Shown one piece after another: positions 15,488 to 25,473 of a stretch of DNA of 64,000 nt (position 1 is the stretch's first letter; every line of letters begins with the position of its first letter). This DNA is from Aneurinibacillus soli. GTDB lineage: Bacteria > Bacillota > Bacilli > Aneurinibacillales > Aneurinibacillaceae. A program made the position numbers and the translations under genes. The stretch lies in assembly GCF_002355375.1 (NCBI RefSeq), contig NZ_AP017312.1, positions 2,807,001-2,871,000 of the forward strand, read 5' to 3'. The notes beneath the pieces are model-generated. The model saw only the letters and a program-made list of their open reading frames with translations, was not told where the DNA came from and did no database searches.

Positions 15488-16269
15488 GCATCACCTCCTG
15501 TATCGATGATGCCATATGTAAACGTGCGTTCCACCGCCTTCGGAATACGCATAAATCCAAGCCGCGCAAAATCCGGACTCCGGCTATGGTTTTTCATCAC
15601 AACGCGGCGACGCGCCACTCGCACAGCTTCCGCCACCGCTTCCTCGATAAGCGGTGCATGATCCGCGAACGGTCGAAGTGGCGAAATGCTCTCCGATGCC
15701 TCAATGGGTACAAAAAACATCGGATCAAAATACACAATATCAAAACTATTATTTTCACATTGCGCAAGAAAAGTCAAATGCTGCTCATTCCGCACTTCAA
15801 TCCGGCGCATCGCCTCATCTAATTCCTGAATTCCGCTTTCGTATCGGGTCAGTCCATCTGCCATCACACGGGCCAAAATACTGCTCGATTCCAGGCCCAC
15901 CACACGTCCGGAAGCTCCCGCCGCATATGAGGCGACAATCGCATCACCTGCCAGACCAAGCGTACAATCAAGCACAGCATCTCCCGGCATAAGAGCAAAC
16001 GCCTGAACCATGGCATCAGTATCGCCGCTAAGCAAGCGTTTTATACGAAGCATTGCCATTCCGGGATGAAAGAACAGCGGGCGTGCTTCCCCTTCACGGT
16101 GCGCTTTGAATCCTGCTTCTGTGATCACAAGCACATCCGGACTATGTGCATACAGGCGGGAGAGCGGCTGCTTGCGGCGTTCCACGAATGGCACACCCCA
16201 TTCCCGTGCCAGTTCCTGCGCCTGTGCGATTACTGCCGCACCCGCTTCATGCGGTGTTGTTACAATCAT
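15484..16269 (-). CDS. Class I SAM-dependent methyltransferase (RsmJ-like)
   Basis: 261 residues. An N-terminal alpha/beta part (MIVTTPHEAGAAVIAQAQEL) is followed by FFHPGMAMLRIKRLL. The SAM-binding motif I is AVLDCTLGLAGDAIVASYA, motif II is VVGLESSSI, and the catalytic-region motif IV is VYFDPMFF. The layout matches the RsmJ / UPF0341-like family, whose E. coli member methylates 16S rRNA G1516; whether this one does so is unknown. Bacillales copies often sit just upstream of miaA, and here the two overlap by ATGA. Start ATG at 16269 has a rather distant AAAGGAAC. Confidence 0.85.
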   Translation of the reverse strand: MIVTTPHEAGAAVIAQAQELAREWGVPFVERRKQPLSRLYAHSPDVLVITEAGFKAHREGEARPLFFHPGMAMLRIKRLLSGDTDAMVQAFALMPGDAVLDCTLGLAGDAIVASYAAGASGRVVGLESSSILARVMADGLTRYESGIQELDEAMRRIEVRNEQHLTFLAQCENNSFDIVYFDPMFFVPIEASESISPLRPFADHAPLIEEAVAEAVRVARRRVVMKNHSRSPDFARLGFMRIPKAVERTFTYGIIDTGGDA

Positions 16270-16346
16270 GCGTTAATCACTCGTTCCTTTTACCAGTTTT
16301 GCATCGTATTCATCATACCGCATTTTACCTGGTGAGGAAACCTGTA

Positions 16347-17435
16347 TTACTTGCCGACCGGCGGGGCCTGTAATATAGCTTTGCCACCTCGATAGCCTCG
16401 TCCGTTCAGGAAGAAGAATTTCGTGGGAAGTGAGCCCGAACGGATCATCCAATGGGCAATCCGACGTACCATAGGCTGGCGACCCACTTTGCCGTCTGAT
16501 AAATATAAACCAAGAAGCCCATCGATAATCATGCGATGAAACTTCGCATCCGGCAGCACCTCGACATGCTGCTGCGCCTGCTCTACGATGTAATGCAGGC
16601 GGCGGTAAATGTGCTGTTCATTCCCATAATACGAGATGAAATTCAGATCCCCACCGAGCTGATCCTCTTCTAAGTCAATCAAATAATCAAGCAAAATGTG
16701 CAACGCGCATACCCACGGAAAATACGCTTCGCGAATAGCCCCGGCATGTGCAGCCGTAAGAGCATGAGAAGACGCCACCTGAAACAAGTGAAACACCCCG
16801 AGTGTTGATCCAGTAGCCGCCGCGAATTCCTGCCATTCGAGAAGCGGTGCAAGATGACGCATCTCCTGCCACCAGACGAACAGGTGTGACTCCCGCTGTT
16901 CAGGCGTCACATGTTTATGTATTTGTAAATCACAGTATAAAGATGCCAGTTCGATCACATGATGCCGCACGAGCGCATACTGTGGAAGCTGTGCAATTTC
17001 GGTCTGGCATGCCGCGACTAGATCACGCAGATAACCACCGTCGTCTTTTTCTACGTTATAAGCATAATAATAGTCCACATCTCTCGAATGCTGCCCGCTT
17101 ACTGCATCGAGCATCGCCTGATGAAGCCGGGTGAAATTATCCGCCTCAGCTGATGTGGAACGATCGCACAAGTTATCAAGGTAATCACTGATCGTCTGAT
17201 ACGCCACGATCAGCCGGATCAGCTGCGGGGCATGCTCTTTTTCGGCTGATGCATACACACAACCACCTTCACAGTGGAATGTTTTATTTTTGATGCTATC
17301 AAGCGCCTGCTTTCGTAATTCCGGATCTGGAATTTGCGCGGCCCGTGCGCGCCATCGGCTGATCTCCGCTTTTACGGCTGGAAAGATATGACGATACAGG
17401 CGGTACATCAGACGTACCGGTCCTTTGGGGTACAT
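16347..17435 (-). CDS. ytpB: Tetraprenyl-beta-curcumene synthase (DUF2600 family)
   Basis: 362 residues, all helical, the usual length of B. subtilis YtpB. Aspartate-rich segments that should bind Mg-diphosphate are YQTISDYLDNLCDRS (about 80-95) and LLDYLIDLEEDQLGGDLNFI (about 240-260), with CEGGCVYAS near residue 55, also characteristic of DUF2600. These enzymes cyclise long C35 prenyl diphosphates to sesquarterpenes, which spore formers turn into membrane-protective terpenoids. ATG at 17435 has AAAGGCGG upstream. It stands between coat genes and the tRNA/rRNA-modification operon, apparently on its own. Confidence 0.93.
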   Translation of the reverse strand: MYPKGPVRLMYRLYRHIFPAVKAEISRWRARAAQIPDPELRKQALDSIKNKTFHCEGGCVYASAEKEHAPQLIRLIVAYQTISDYLDNLCDRSTSAEADNFTRLHQAMLDAVSGQHSRDVDYYYAYNVEKDDGGYLRDLVAACQTEIAQLPQYALVRHHVIELASLYCDLQIHKHVTPEQRESHLFVWWQEMRHLAPLLEWQEFAAATGSTLGVFHLFQVASSHALTAAHAGAIREAYFPWVCALHILLDYLIDLEEDQLGGDLNFISYYGNEQHIYRRLHYIVEQAQQHVEVLPDAKFHRMIIDGLLGLYLSDGKVGRQPMVRRIAHWMIRSGSLPTKFFFLNGRGYRGGKAILQAPPVGK

Positions 17436-17555
17436 GAAATCACCGCCTTTTGGTAAGAATCTTTATTTTTCATTTTACCCATCTGCGCACTTATTTTATC
17501 ACCCTGCGTCATAAAAACGCAAAAAATGACGGCTTGTGGCCGCCATTATGCTTGC

Positions 17556-17849
17556 TTATGCTCGACTTCCCGGATTTAAGTTATTCTGCATCGCATGCTG
17601 AACCGCATTGATCTGTTCCGCTGTCGCCTGAGCTACTTGATACAACCCATACTGCTGCATCGCTGTAAATAGTTGTTGCTGATTCGTACAGGCTGTCTCA
17701 AAGCTACGTGTATAAATGCGGCGCAACTCTTCATGACTGGTCTCCATAAGCGCACTGCTACTACTGTGAATGCGTGCCTTTTCCAGTTCGAGACACAACT
17801 GCATCATTTCCCGATCTGTCAGGCCATGCCCTTCTATATTGTTCGGCAT
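17556..17849 (-). CDS. CotF-like spore coat protein
   Basis: 97 residues. The pattern GLTDREMMQLCLELEKARIH, then ALMETSHEELRRIYTRSFETA and ending MQQYGLYQVAQATAEQI matches the helical ferritin-like CotF / spore coat family, in which helices carry conserved YG and Q-rich segments near the C-terminus. A second member lies 17 bases upstream on the same strand, as is common for these gene pairs. Expected to be made in the mother cell and laid down on the spore surface; regulatory sites were not clear. Confidence 0.83.
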   Translation of the reverse strand: MPNNIEGHGLTDREMMQLCLELEKARIHSSSSALMETSHEELRRIYTRSFETACTNQQQLFTAMQQYGLYQVAQATAEQINAVQHAMQNNLNPGSRA

Positions 17850-17865
17850 CGTATTCCCTCCTCAC

Positions 17866-18069
17866 TTATTGCATATGTTTGGAACGATTAAAATACTGTG
17901 ATAGCTCGCCCACCCGCAACTGATGCTGCTCTGCCATCTGTTCAAGCTGGGTGCGCATCGCATGATCCTCACAGGCACACGCACACCAATTCATCGTTTT
18001 GGCTGTCAGTTGTTCAGCGCGGATCTCATCTTCAATCATCATTAATTCACGTACAGTCAGTTGATTCAT
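17866..18069 (-). CDS. Small CotF-like spore coat partner protein
   Basis: 67 residues from the ATG at 18069 (ATG at 18072 is the alternative; GGAGG lies 8 or 5 bases before). LTVRELMMIEDEIRAEQLTA followed by CACACEDHAMRTQLEQMAEQ and ending GELSQYFN is typical of the short partner encoded upstream of CotF-type proteins, including the Cys-rich turn. It overlaps the divergent promoter region of the plus-strand gene at 18192. Operon with the 17556-17849 gene. Confidence 0.75.
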   Translation of the reverse strand: MNQLTVRELMMIEDEIRAEQLTAKTMNWCACACEDHAMRTQLEQMAEQHQLRVGELSQYFNRSKHMQ

Positions 18070-18191
18070 CATATCCACCTCCACGTGTCTTATAATGAAC
18101 GGATTTGCTGACTCTATACACACAAAATTCGCATACAATTCTCCACAATTCCTTACACTATGTACATGATTATACAAATGGGGGACTGGCT

Positions 18192-19478
18192 ATGTTTTTT
18201 CGCACACTTCTTCTTCTCTGTCTGCTGACTGTATCAGCTCCTGCAGGTAGCTATGCAGCTTCTACCTCTGTATCCGCCGCGTTTATTCGCGATGGATTTG
18301 TCTGGACGAAACAGGGTACAACCGAAGTGAAAATTTCACAGGGCAAGCCGTGCACAACGCCGCGCTGGTCACCGGACGGACGATGGGTGGCATACCTGCA
18401 AGGAACATCCAAGCAGCAACTATACGTCTATGATACAAAAACAAGACGGACGCATACCGTATACAGCGGGGCGGCCAGTCAGATTGCCTGGGCTCCTGAT
18501 CAAAATACACTTGCCTTCCAGATCGGTGGCGTGCTAAATGTGTCAGACATATCCCCTGATGGTCCGACTCCATTTCGCAATGTGGCACTCGCCGTCGACA
18601 ACTACAGCTGGCAGCCGGACGGCAGTGGTTTTCTCGTGTCTTCTTCCGCCTGTCTGACCCCGGCTGGCTGGACGAATCCAAAGCTGTACACCGTCCCAAT
18701 TGACGCCAAGCTCGATCCGAAAAAAGTGCAGCTTCTCTATACGCTACCGAATGAAATCAGCAAGGACGGAGCAACCATTCAAGCGATCGGCACCAGTTCA
18801 TTCAAATGGTCGCCAGATCACAGCTGGATCGCATTCATCGTCTCGCCTACTGCTTCGTTGTCTATGGACAGCGATATGCTCTGCATCGTATCGGCGGATG
18901 GTCGGACATTCCGTGTCATCGGAGAAATGCTGAACAGCGAATCGTGGTTCGCCTGGGCCCCTTCCGAGAATCGTCTGGGCTATATCGCAGGCGGTGGACG
19001 CTATGCGTTTGAAAACAAGAAGCTGCGCCTTTCATCCCCGACCGCTGTCCCGTCTGCGCCGCTGACCCCAAACGGCTACGTAGACCGTGATCTGGAATGG
19101 ATATCCAACACGTATCTCGTTGTTTCACGTGCAAAAGAAAGCAAACCGTTCTCGAATATAATTACCGTCCCCTCCTCCCGTCTGTATGGCCTTACCATTC
19201 CAAGCGGAGTCGCACGCGCACTTACCGAAACACCGCCGAATAACGCCAGTGATATTGCACCTGTATACTTGCCACACAGCAACCAGCTCGCCTGGCAACG
19301 GGTGCAGGGCACACAGGCGAATGTATGGCTCGCCCGCCCGGACGGGAGCGCCTCACACGTCTGGATCAATCGGATTGATGCTCCCTCTTCGTATTATGGA
19401 CGCAGCCGAAACGACGATGTTCTTAGCCTGTACGAGCGAACCGAGCAGGCAGAGCAGAGCACGTTTCTACTACCCTGA
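18192..19478 (+). CDS. Secreted TolB-like beta-propeller protein
   Basis: 428 residues from the ATG at 18192, which follows GGGGGA at about 7 bases. A signal peptide (FFRTLLLLCLLTVSAPAGSY, cleavage near AAS) is followed by repeated propeller blades of the type PRWSPDGRWVAYLQG, AWAPDQNTLAFQIG, SWQPDGSGFLVSS, KWSPDHSWIAFIV and AWAPSENRLGYIAG. Such WSPDG repeats are the signature of TolB/DPP-type propellers. There is no peptidase or other catalytic domain, so a binding role outside the cell is likely. It is divergent from the coat genes. Function unknown. Confidence 0.78.
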   Translation: MFFRTLLLLCLLTVSAPAGSYAASTSVSAAFIRDGFVWTKQGTTEVKISQGKPCTTPRWSPDGRWVAYLQGTSKQQLYVYDTKTRRTHTVYSGAASQIAWAPDQNTLAFQIGGVLNVSDISPDGPTPFRNVALAVDNYSWQPDGSGFLVSSSACLTPAGWTNPKLYTVPIDAKLDPKKVQLLYTLPNEISKDGATIQAIGTSSFKWSPDHSWIAFIVSPTASLSMDSDMLCIVSADGRTFRVIGEMLNSESWFAWAPSENRLGYIAGGGRYAFENKKLRLSSPTAVPSAPLTPNGYVDRDLEWISNTYLVVSRAKESKPFSNIITVPSSRLYGLTIPSGVARALTETPPNNASDIAPVYLPHSNQLAWQRVQGTQANVWLARPDGSASHVWINRIDAPSSYYGRSRNDDVLSLYERTEQAEQSTFLLP

Positions 19479-19577
19479 TATTAAAAATCTGTAAAAAAAT
19501 GATGAATCCAATCCTCCGATCGAAAAGACCGTAGTATAATGATGGTGCAAAACTACCTTATTCTTCCGGAGGATGTT

Positions 19578-19994
19578 ATGAATTTGTCCATAAAAAGGAC
19601 GATCCGATCCATCACCATTTCAACATTGTTGCAGGGCATGCTAAATGTCGCTCTTCTGGTGCTCGCCGCCGTACTGTGCATCCTGCTAGTAAAAGAAACC
19701 CGACTACTCCTTCTTTCACTTGCGCATGCTCCGGCCGTTCATGAAGTGCTAGAACACGTTCTTATTTTCTTTCTCTATTTTGAATTCATCGCTATGATAT
19801 CTAAATATTTCCAGGAAAATTACCACTTTCCCCTGCGCTACTTTCTGTACATTGGAATTACCGCGATGATCCGACTTATCATCGTCAATCATGACAACCC
19901 AATGCATACTCTACTGTACGCCTTTGTCGTTCTTGTACTAATTATCGCGTACTTCATCATTAATTCAACACCACTTCGCCGTGACCGACACTAA
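19578..19994 (+). CDS. PsiE-like phosphate-starvation membrane protein
   Basis: 138 residues, starting at the ATG at 19578 with GGAGG 6 bases before. Four membrane helices (LLQGMLNVALLVLAAVLCIL, the next near VLIFFLYFEFIAMISKYF, HFPLRYFLYIGITAMIRLII, and LLYAFVVLVLIIAYFIIN) and the FEFIAMISKYFQENYHFPLRYF block match the PsiE family. The family is named from a phosphate-starvation-induced E. coli gene; its molecular role is unknown. Followed by a two-way terminator. Confidence 0.8.
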   Translation: MNLSIKRTIRSITISTLLQGMLNVALLVLAAVLCILLVKETRLLLLSLAHAPAVHEVLEHVLIFFLYFEFIAMISKYFQENYHFPLRYFLYIGITAMIRLIIVNHDNPMHTLLYAFVVLVLIIAYFIINSTPLRRDRH

Positions 19995-20042
19995 AAAAGG
20001 AACTGTCTCAATGGCCATCATTGACCTTTGAGACAGTTCCTC
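19993..20042. terminator. Terminator between convergent genes
   Basis: Stem GGAACTGTCTCAA / TTGAGACAGTTCC with a 16-base loop; T-run TTTTTTAG on the minus-strand side. Serves the kinase gene and probably the PsiE-like gene. Confidence 0.8.
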
Positions 20043-20056
20043 CCTAATTCGCACAC

Positions 20057-21010
20057 TTACTTTACAAACAATTGCTGGAACACCTCGTCCGCCTGCATTT
20101 TCACAGACAGCGTCTGGCAATTATTCTCCGGCGATTCGATCGTCCAGGCTGCCACCTTTGTGCCGCACACGACTGCTTCCGCAAGTGTTAGGCCGCGTAC
20201 AAGCCCCATAACCGTACCGGAGAAAAATGCATCACCCGCTCCACTGGAATCCACCATTTTGACCGGGAATACCGACTGGTAGCCCGCTTCTTTCGTGCGA
20301 CTATCATAAAATACAGATCCGTTCTCACCCAATGTGACAACAAACTGGCGCAGGCCGTGTTTCTCAGCAAACGCCGCCAGTGCTGCCTGCTGGTCCGCAC
20401 GTCCAAGATGGGTAAAGTCTATACCGAGCAGTTGATCTGCTTCAAAGTTATTACAGATAAACCCTTCCATCCCGTCGAGCAGGTCCGGATGCTTCTGAAC
20501 AATATCCAGATTGCCCGGAATTCCATATACTGGGATATTATGACAACGAGCTACGGTTAGCGTCTCGCGAGCGATCGCTTCCGTCAGATCGATTTCAAGC
20601 ACAATATGGGTCGACTCGGATACGAGAGCATCCCCGTGCCGTTTCACTGCCGCTTCCAATGCGCCAAGGTTCGGCATCTGTGAGATCGAACCAGCCAGAT
20701 CACCGTTCTCATTAAGAATGGCCAGCCACATGCCCATGCCTTCCTTCTCGCATGCCTGCACATACTTCGTCTCTACATTCACCCGCGCCAGGCGTGCCAG
20801 CACTTCATCCCCGAGACCCGTCCGATCTACCGACGATACAAAGCCGGTCGGCACTTCCAGATTCGCCAGATTCTCCGCAACATTGCGCCCCACACCGCCG
20901 TGTACGAACTGAATACTGCCGAGATTCCTGCCATCTGGCTGGTACGCTTGTGCTGCAAAGCCTTTACAATCAATAAAAGTAGTCCCGATTACCGAAACAA
21001 ATGGTTGCAT
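20057..21010 (-). CDS. PfkB family carbohydrate/nucleoside kinase
   Basis: 317 residues. N-terminus VSVIGTTFIDCKG, then the substrate motif HGGVGRNVAENLANL and the ATP/anion-hole motif VDSSGAGDAFFSG near residue 250 with the catalytic Asp, as in the ribokinase/PfkB family. The GG-G-RNVAENLA block is close to that of pseudouridine kinase PsuK-type and other nucleoside-type members, but no psuG-like glycosidase is adjacent, so the substrate is open. Transcribed alone from the minus strand. Confidence 0.87.
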   Translation of the reverse strand: MQPFVSVIGTTFIDCKGFAAQAYQPDGRNLGSIQFVHGGVGRNVAENLANLEVPTGFVSSVDRTGLGDEVLARLARVNVETKYVQACEKEGMGMWLAILNENGDLAGSISQMPNLGALEAAVKRHGDALVSESTHIVLEIDLTEAIARETLTVARCHNIPVYGIPGNLDIVQKHPDLLDGMEGFICNNFEADQLLGIDFTHLGRADQQAALAAFAEKHGLRQFVVTLGENGSVFYDSRTKEAGYQSVFPVKMVDSSGAGDAFFSGTVMGLVRGLTLAEAVVCGTKVAAWTIESPENNCQTLSVKMQADEVFQQLFVK

Positions 21011-21063
21011 TTCTGTTGTCCCCTTTATCCGCTGCTGATTTCGTTCTGTCGACCTTAACTATA

Positions 21064-21879
21064 TTAAGATTTCGTTAAGATTTCAAGCGGAAGATGAGGA
21101 CCCGAAAACCAGAGGAGTACAGTGGCCACTCCAAAAACAATGACAATCAGATGCTCACGTGCCCGATCTTTTTTCGTACGAATCAATGGTAGACGCACAG
21201 TGGGTGGAAATGGATGCAAATACCGAATACCCGAAACCGTTAGTGTATCCGCCAACAAGTGCGAGGCATACCCCGTGATCCCCGCCATAAACAGGCCCTC
21301 CATCCGAAGCGATGCTTCTGCTTCATACCAGATCGCCCCCCATACGGCAAGCGCCCACAGCGTGTGAGAATATGTACGGTGTGGAAAATGCGGCACGATT
21401 GCAATAAATAAACCAAGCCAGATAAGCCAACGCTCGCTCTCCTGCATTCCCTGCGTCAGCCCGGATAATGTAAACATATGTTCACCAAGACGCCAATACA
21501 AGCTGCATACAGCAAGTAACACGCCCATTAAAGATAACATCCAACGACGAGCCGATTGGTCCTTTAACACAAATCCGACCCCAAGACAGAGCAAGCCGAC
21601 AAGCGCAGTCCCAAACTGCTCATTGCGTGTATGAGGAAAGTAGCTAAGCAAGATGAGTATCACACCTGCGTAGCCAAACAGGCGGCGTATCCATGTAAGC
21701 GGACGCTCTGTAAGTCGTCGCATTAACAGGCCGTCCACATCGAGATCGGGCACAAGTGCTGATACCGCAGCCAGTGTAGTCAGCACAACTCCTTCCGGAA
21801 GCGGTGCCTGCGCACCCCGGGCAACGAGCAAGCCACTCATGACCCCAAGTGCAAGATGGCTTCGTCCCATCATACGCAT
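21064..21879 (-). CDS. YdjM-family metal-dependent hydrolase, membrane protein
   Basis: 271 residues. The first block MGRSHLALGVMSGLLVA, then LVPDLDVDG, HRTYSHTLWAL and the central GYASHLLADTLTVSGIRYL carry the conserved His and Asp residues of the LexA-regulated membrane-bound metal hydrolase family (DUF457, YdjM). About six membrane helices. E. coli YdjM is SOS-controlled, but the substrate is unknown. The start is ATG at 21879; GGGGGGAT precedes. The gene is divergent from the deacetylase at 21983. Confidence 0.82.
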   Translation of the reverse strand: MRMMGRSHLALGVMSGLLVARGAQAPLPEGVVLTTLAAVSALVPDLDVDGLLMRRLTERPLTWIRRLFGYAGVILILLSYFPHTRNEQFGTALVGLLCLGVGFVLKDQSARRWMLSLMGVLLAVCSLYWRLGEHMFTLSGLTQGMQESERWLIWLGLFIAIVPHFPHRTYSHTLWALAVWGAIWYEAEASLRMEGLFMAGITGYASHLLADTLTVSGIRYLHPFPPTVRLPLIRTKKDRAREHLIVIVFGVATVLLWFSGPHLPLEILTKS

Positions 21880-21982
21880 CCCCCCTTTTTTTCTCTGCCA
21901 TTATAACAGATTCACTCATGAGATACGGGTAAGATACACACACTAGTCATATCATTACGTTTCGGAAAGGAGACCGACTGCC

Positions 21983-22711
21983 ATGAACATCCGTGTCATC
22001 AGCCTGCTTGTACTGTCTTTCATCCTATTCGCAGGGAACGGATCTGCTGCTTATGCTGGAAAGCAAACCCGCGCGTACTGGGAGGCAACCGGTGATATTA
22101 TATGGGACGTGTCCACAACAAAAAAACAAATCGCACTTACGTTTGATGATGGCCCACATCCCCTTTATACGAAACAAATTCTGGCCGCTCTTGAAAAACA
22201 TCATGCACACGCCACTTTTTTTGTCGTCGGACAGCGGGTAGAACTCCATCCCGCTCTCGTTCAGCAGATGAAAAAACAAGGACACGAGATTGCGAATCAC
22301 ACGTATAGCCACCCGTCTCCGTCTAGAATCAAAGGGACGGAATTAGAAGATGAAATCCGCCGTACTGATACGATTATTGAACAAACGATCGGCCAAAAAC
22401 CACTCTTGTTCCGACCACCCGGCGGACAGTATAGCGAGAAAGTTGTGAAGGCTGCTAAAGCGGCAGGTGGGCATCGCGTCATCATGTGGTCCTGGACGCA
22501 GGATACAAAAGATTGGGCCAACCCAAAAGCAAAAAAAATCGCCGATCATGTGTGCCGAAATGCCCGCCCCGGCAATATTGTGCTCATGCACGATTTCGGG
22601 CGTGATCGTACCCAGACCGTGCAGGCAGTCGAGACGATTCTTGAGCGACTCGAAAAAGAAGGGTTTCAGTTCGTCACCGTCTCCCAGCTTTTATCCGAAC
22701 GTGGCAAATAG
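21983..22711 (+). CDS. Polysaccharide deacetylase (PdaB/PgdA-like), secreted
   Basis: 242 residues. Signal peptide VISLLVLSFILFAGNGSAAYA. NodB motifs in order: MT1 ALTFDDGPHPLYT (catalytic Asp and metal Asp), MT2 IANHTYSHPSP (metal His pair), MT3 LFRPPGGQYSEKV, MT4 VIMWSWTQDTKDW and MT5 IVLMHDFGRDRTQTV. All catalytic residues look present. Such enzymes remove acetyl groups from peptidoglycan or GlcNAc polymers, and Bacillales use several in cortex and wall maturation. ATG at 21983 has AAAGGAG 9 bases upstream. Confidence 0.9.
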   Translation: MNIRVISLLVLSFILFAGNGSAAYAGKQTRAYWEATGDIIWDVSTTKKQIALTFDDGPHPLYTKQILAALEKHHAHATFFVVGQRVELHPALVQQMKKQGHEIANHTYSHPSPSRIKGTELEDEIRRTDTIIEQTIGQKPLLFRPPGGQYSEKVVKAAKAAGGHRVIMWSWTQDTKDWANPKAKKIADHVCRNARPGNIVLMHDFGRDRTQTVQAVETILERLEKEGFQFVTVSQLLSERGK

Positions 22712-22736
22712 CATGTCTTTCTTTTCTTATACAAAG

Positions 22737-22770
22737 AAAAAGCTCCTGTTTCGTGAAAACAGAAGCTTTT
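22737..22770 (+). terminator. Terminator after the deacetylase
   Basis: AAAAGCTCCTGTTT / AAAACAGAAGCTTTT hairpin with a 4-base loop and one mismatch. Confidence 0.75.
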
Positions 22771-22787
22771 CCCTATACTACCATTAT

Positions 22788-23309
22788 TCATCTGTTGTTT
22801 TTGAGGTTTTTCAGCTCACTTTCCGCTTTTTTTGTAAGTTCTTTCCCTTCGATCGCCTTCGCTCCACTCGATTGCGTAAGACCTTCTATCTGAAGATCGA
22901 TTCCCTTCTTATATGTCATAAGCGTAGTTTCATACGCTTGTTTAATCAATTGGAGATCTTTTCGGGCCGGGTGAGATTCATTGTGAATCGTATTCCACAA
23001 ATAGAGCATCTCTCGGCCAGCTGTCTTCATATGCTCTAGTGCCTCCTCTGCCTCATCTTGATGCTCCATTTCGGCAAGCATCAGATTATATTCGACTACA
23101 ATTCTTTCAGCCCGCGCAAGCGACTGCTTAAAGGCAGTAAGAAATGCTCGATCATTCTTATTTACCTCATCTGCTGACACAGCAGCCTGAGCGGTCTCCG
23201 TCTTTGTTAGCACAGTTTGTCCAACACCAGAAGGCTCGTTCTGGCATCCAGCTGTTATGAATGCAGCAAACAGAAGAACAGTAACCATACATAGGCTGAT
23301 TTTTTTCAC
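22788..23309 (-). CDS. Putative lipoprotein of unknown function
   Basis: 173 residues from a GTG at 23309 that has AAAGGTG 9 bases before. Signal II: MVTVLLFAAFITAGC, so the mature protein starts at Cys. The mature part is helical and highly charged (LARAERIVVEYNLMLAEMEH, EEALEHMKTAGREMLYLWNT, ELTKKAESELKNLK), without catalytic motifs. It sits between a terminator pair and is transcribed alone. I do not recognise a family. Confidence 0.6.
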   Translation of the reverse strand: MKKISLCMVTVLLFAAFITAGCQNEPSGVGQTVLTKTETAQAAVSADEVNKNDRAFLTAFKQSLARAERIVVEYNLMLAEMEHQDEAEEALEHMKTAGREMLYLWNTIHNESHPARKDLQLIKQAYETTLMTYKKGIDLQIEGLTQSSGAKAIEGKELTKKAESELKNLKNNR

Positions 23310-23392
23310 GATTTGTTCGCACCTTTCAACAGCAGTTTTGGACCCTCTATACAAAATATGCGTATGGAGTATGAATATCACCATGCAAATAC

Positions 23393-23440
23393 AAAAAAGC
23401 GTGAAATTCCTGAATCAACCAGGTTTTCACGCTTTTTTTT
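23393..23440. terminator. Bidirectional terminator
   Basis: AAAAAAGCGTGAAA / TTTTCACGCTTTTTTTT with an imperfect inner stem; positioned between the chemoreceptor stop at 23450 and the lipoprotein gene. Confidence 0.85.
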
Positions 23441-23449
23441 GCTGCTGCA

Positions 23450-25420
23450 CTATACGTTAAACTTGCGTACAATCCGCTCTAATTCTTCTGCCATGTTTGT
23501 CAGAGAGGCTGCGGTGGCGGATACTTCCTGCATAGATGCCAGTTGCTCTTCGGTACTGGCGGATACTTCTGTAATACTTGCCGACGTCTTCTCTACCGTC
23601 CGTGTTACAGAACGGATGGAGGTCACAACTTGTTCGGTATGGGTGGTAATCTCTTGAACAGAAGCTGCTACCTGTTGAATTTCCTGCGTTACGTGATCAA
23701 CCGCTTCATATATTTGCGCAAAGGAACTTCCCGCACTTCCCACAACGTTAAGCCCCTTCTCTACTTCCCCTCTGCTAACATCCATCGAATGCAACGCAAT
23801 GTCCATTTTGCTCTTAATATCGCGGATTAAATCGGTAACTTTTTCTGCTGAGCTAGACGATTGCTCGGCCAGCTTTCGAACCTCATCTGCAACGACAGCA
23901 AACCCCCGTCCATCTTCCCCTGCTCTTGCAGCCTCAATCGCTGCATTCAAAGCTAACAGGTTTGTCTGACTGGATATATCCGTAATCAGCTTGGCGAAGT
24001 TACCAACTTCCTCAACGCTTGTATGCAAATGCTTTATAATATCGGATAACTCTTGAACCGAATGATTAATCAAACCCATCTGCTGTACAGTTACACGAAT
24101 TGTTTCCTTTCCTTCTTGCGCTACATCCGATGTTTGTACCATCGCCGATGACGTACCTTGTGTGTGTTTAGCGATCTCCTGCAGCGCTTGCAGCATACCC
24201 GCAATGATGCGAGACACTTTCTCTACATTTTTCGTTTCTTCTTCTGAGCTACCTGCAATATCTAACACAGTTGTAGAAATATGCTCGGTAGCCCGCGTTG
24301 TTTCCTGGGAACCGACCATCAGCTCTTCCGATGATGCAGCTAGATGATCCACCTTTTCCTTCACCTCGTGGAGAACTGCCTGCAACACTTTTCTCATCTC
24401 GTCAAAATGCTCGCCTAATTGTCCAATCTCATCTTTCGAATGGATGAAAATCTCTTCCGTTACATCCCCTTTGCTAATTTTATCTGCAGCATTACGCAAC
24501 TGTGTAAGCGGCCGCGTAATGGAACGAATAACCACATACATTACCATGGCACCTATGAGTAAAGACACGAAAATCGTAAGAATCGTCGTCCAAAAAATAC
24601 CCTGGACTCCCTCTTGTACCTCAGCCATTTGCATCGTTCCGGCGATTTTCCAGCCTGTACGTTTGTTTGTGACAAAAAATAGTTTTCTTGCTTCCCCTTG
24701 ATCCGAATATGTAATCTCACCTGACTCTTTTTCGAAAAGCCCGCTTGCAATCGATTCGGCTATGTTTTCGCCACTTTTTAGTGCAGGATGTACCACAACT
24801 TTTTTCGTACGATCTACAACAAATGCGTAACCATGCTCACCAATTCTCTTGTGCTTCACGGTATTACTCAAATCCGTAAGATTCACATCAACCCCAATGA
24901 CTCCACTTCCATCTTGCAACGTTTTGGTTATGCCAACCACCACAGTATTGCTTATCTTGTCAAGATACGGCTCAGAAATGACAACTTCCCCTTTGGACGC
25001 AATCGCATTTTGATACCAGTCTCTCTTTCGAGGATCATAGTCCGGAGCAAGTTTGTCAGCTCCGTCCGCAATTAAAAACCCCGTCACAGTACCAACATAT
25101 GCGGAGGTAATTTCAGGGTGTACGCTTTGAAAACGATGGATAACATCCATTATAATCGGGCTTGTTCGGCCGGTATACATACGAGCATCAATAGAGCGAG
25201 AAAGATCATCTACATTTTTCATTTGCCCTTCAATCTCTTCCGTAATTAGTTCATTAAGAGATTGCACATTTTCCATCGAAGACATCATCATGTCCGCTTC
25301 GATACGATTTTTCGCAGCATGGTACGAAAATGTTCCGATAATCAAACTAGGAATTAATAATAGTAAAATAAATGCAACCTGTAATTTTCTGCCTACGCTT
25401 GTTGTCATCCAATTAAACAT
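23450..25420 (-). CDS. Methyl-accepting chemotaxis protein with dCache sensor
   Basis: About 656 residues. One N-terminal helix, an extracellular part (residues ~35-275) with [19 protein letters not shown] and [20 protein letters not shown] then [14 protein letters not shown], all typical of a double-Cache domain that senses small ligands such as amino acids; a second helix near 280-300; HAMP ([20 protein letters not shown]); and a signalling tip at [20 protein letters not shown]. The start ATG at 25420 follows GGAAGGTG at 6 bases; the in-frame GTG at 25429 overlaps that site. Directs chemotaxis through CheA/CheW; ligand unknown. No c-di-GMP riboswitch was seen before this gene. Confidence 0.92.
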   Translation of the reverse strand: MFNWMTTSVGRKLQVAFILLLLIPSLIIGTFSYHAAKNRIEADMMMSSMENVQSLNELITEEIEGQMKNVDDLSRSIDARMYTGRTSPIIMDVIHRFQSVHPEITSAYVGTVTGFLIADGADKLAPDYDPRKRDWYQNAIASKGEVVISEPYLDKISNTVVVGITKTLQDGSGVIGVDVNLTDLSNTVKHKRIGEHGYAFVVDRTKKVVVHPALKSGENIAESIASGLFEKESGEITYSDQGEARKLFFVTNKRTGWKIAGTMQMAEVQEGVQGIFWTTILTIFVSLLIGAMVMYVVIRSITRPLTQLRNAADKISKGDVTEEIFIHSKDEIGQLGEHFDEMRKVLQAVLHEVKEKVDHLAASSEELMVGSQETTRATEHISTTVLDIAGSSEEETKNVEKVSRIIAGMLQALQEIAKHTQGTSSAMVQTSDVAQEGKETIRVTVQQMGLINHSVQELSDIIKHLHTSVEEVGNFAKLITDISSQTNLLALNAAIEAARAGEDGRGFAVVADEVRKLAEQSSSSAEKVTDLIRDIKSKMDIALHSMDVSRGEVEKGLNVVGSAGSSFAQIYEAVDHVTQEIQQVAASVQEITTHTEQVVTSIRSVTRTVEKTSASITEVSASTEEQLASMQEVSATAASLTNMAEELERIVRKFNV

Positions 25421-25473
25421 ACATGTCACCTTCCAAAATATTGTGTTTAACCTAAATTAAAGGAGCAATTTTC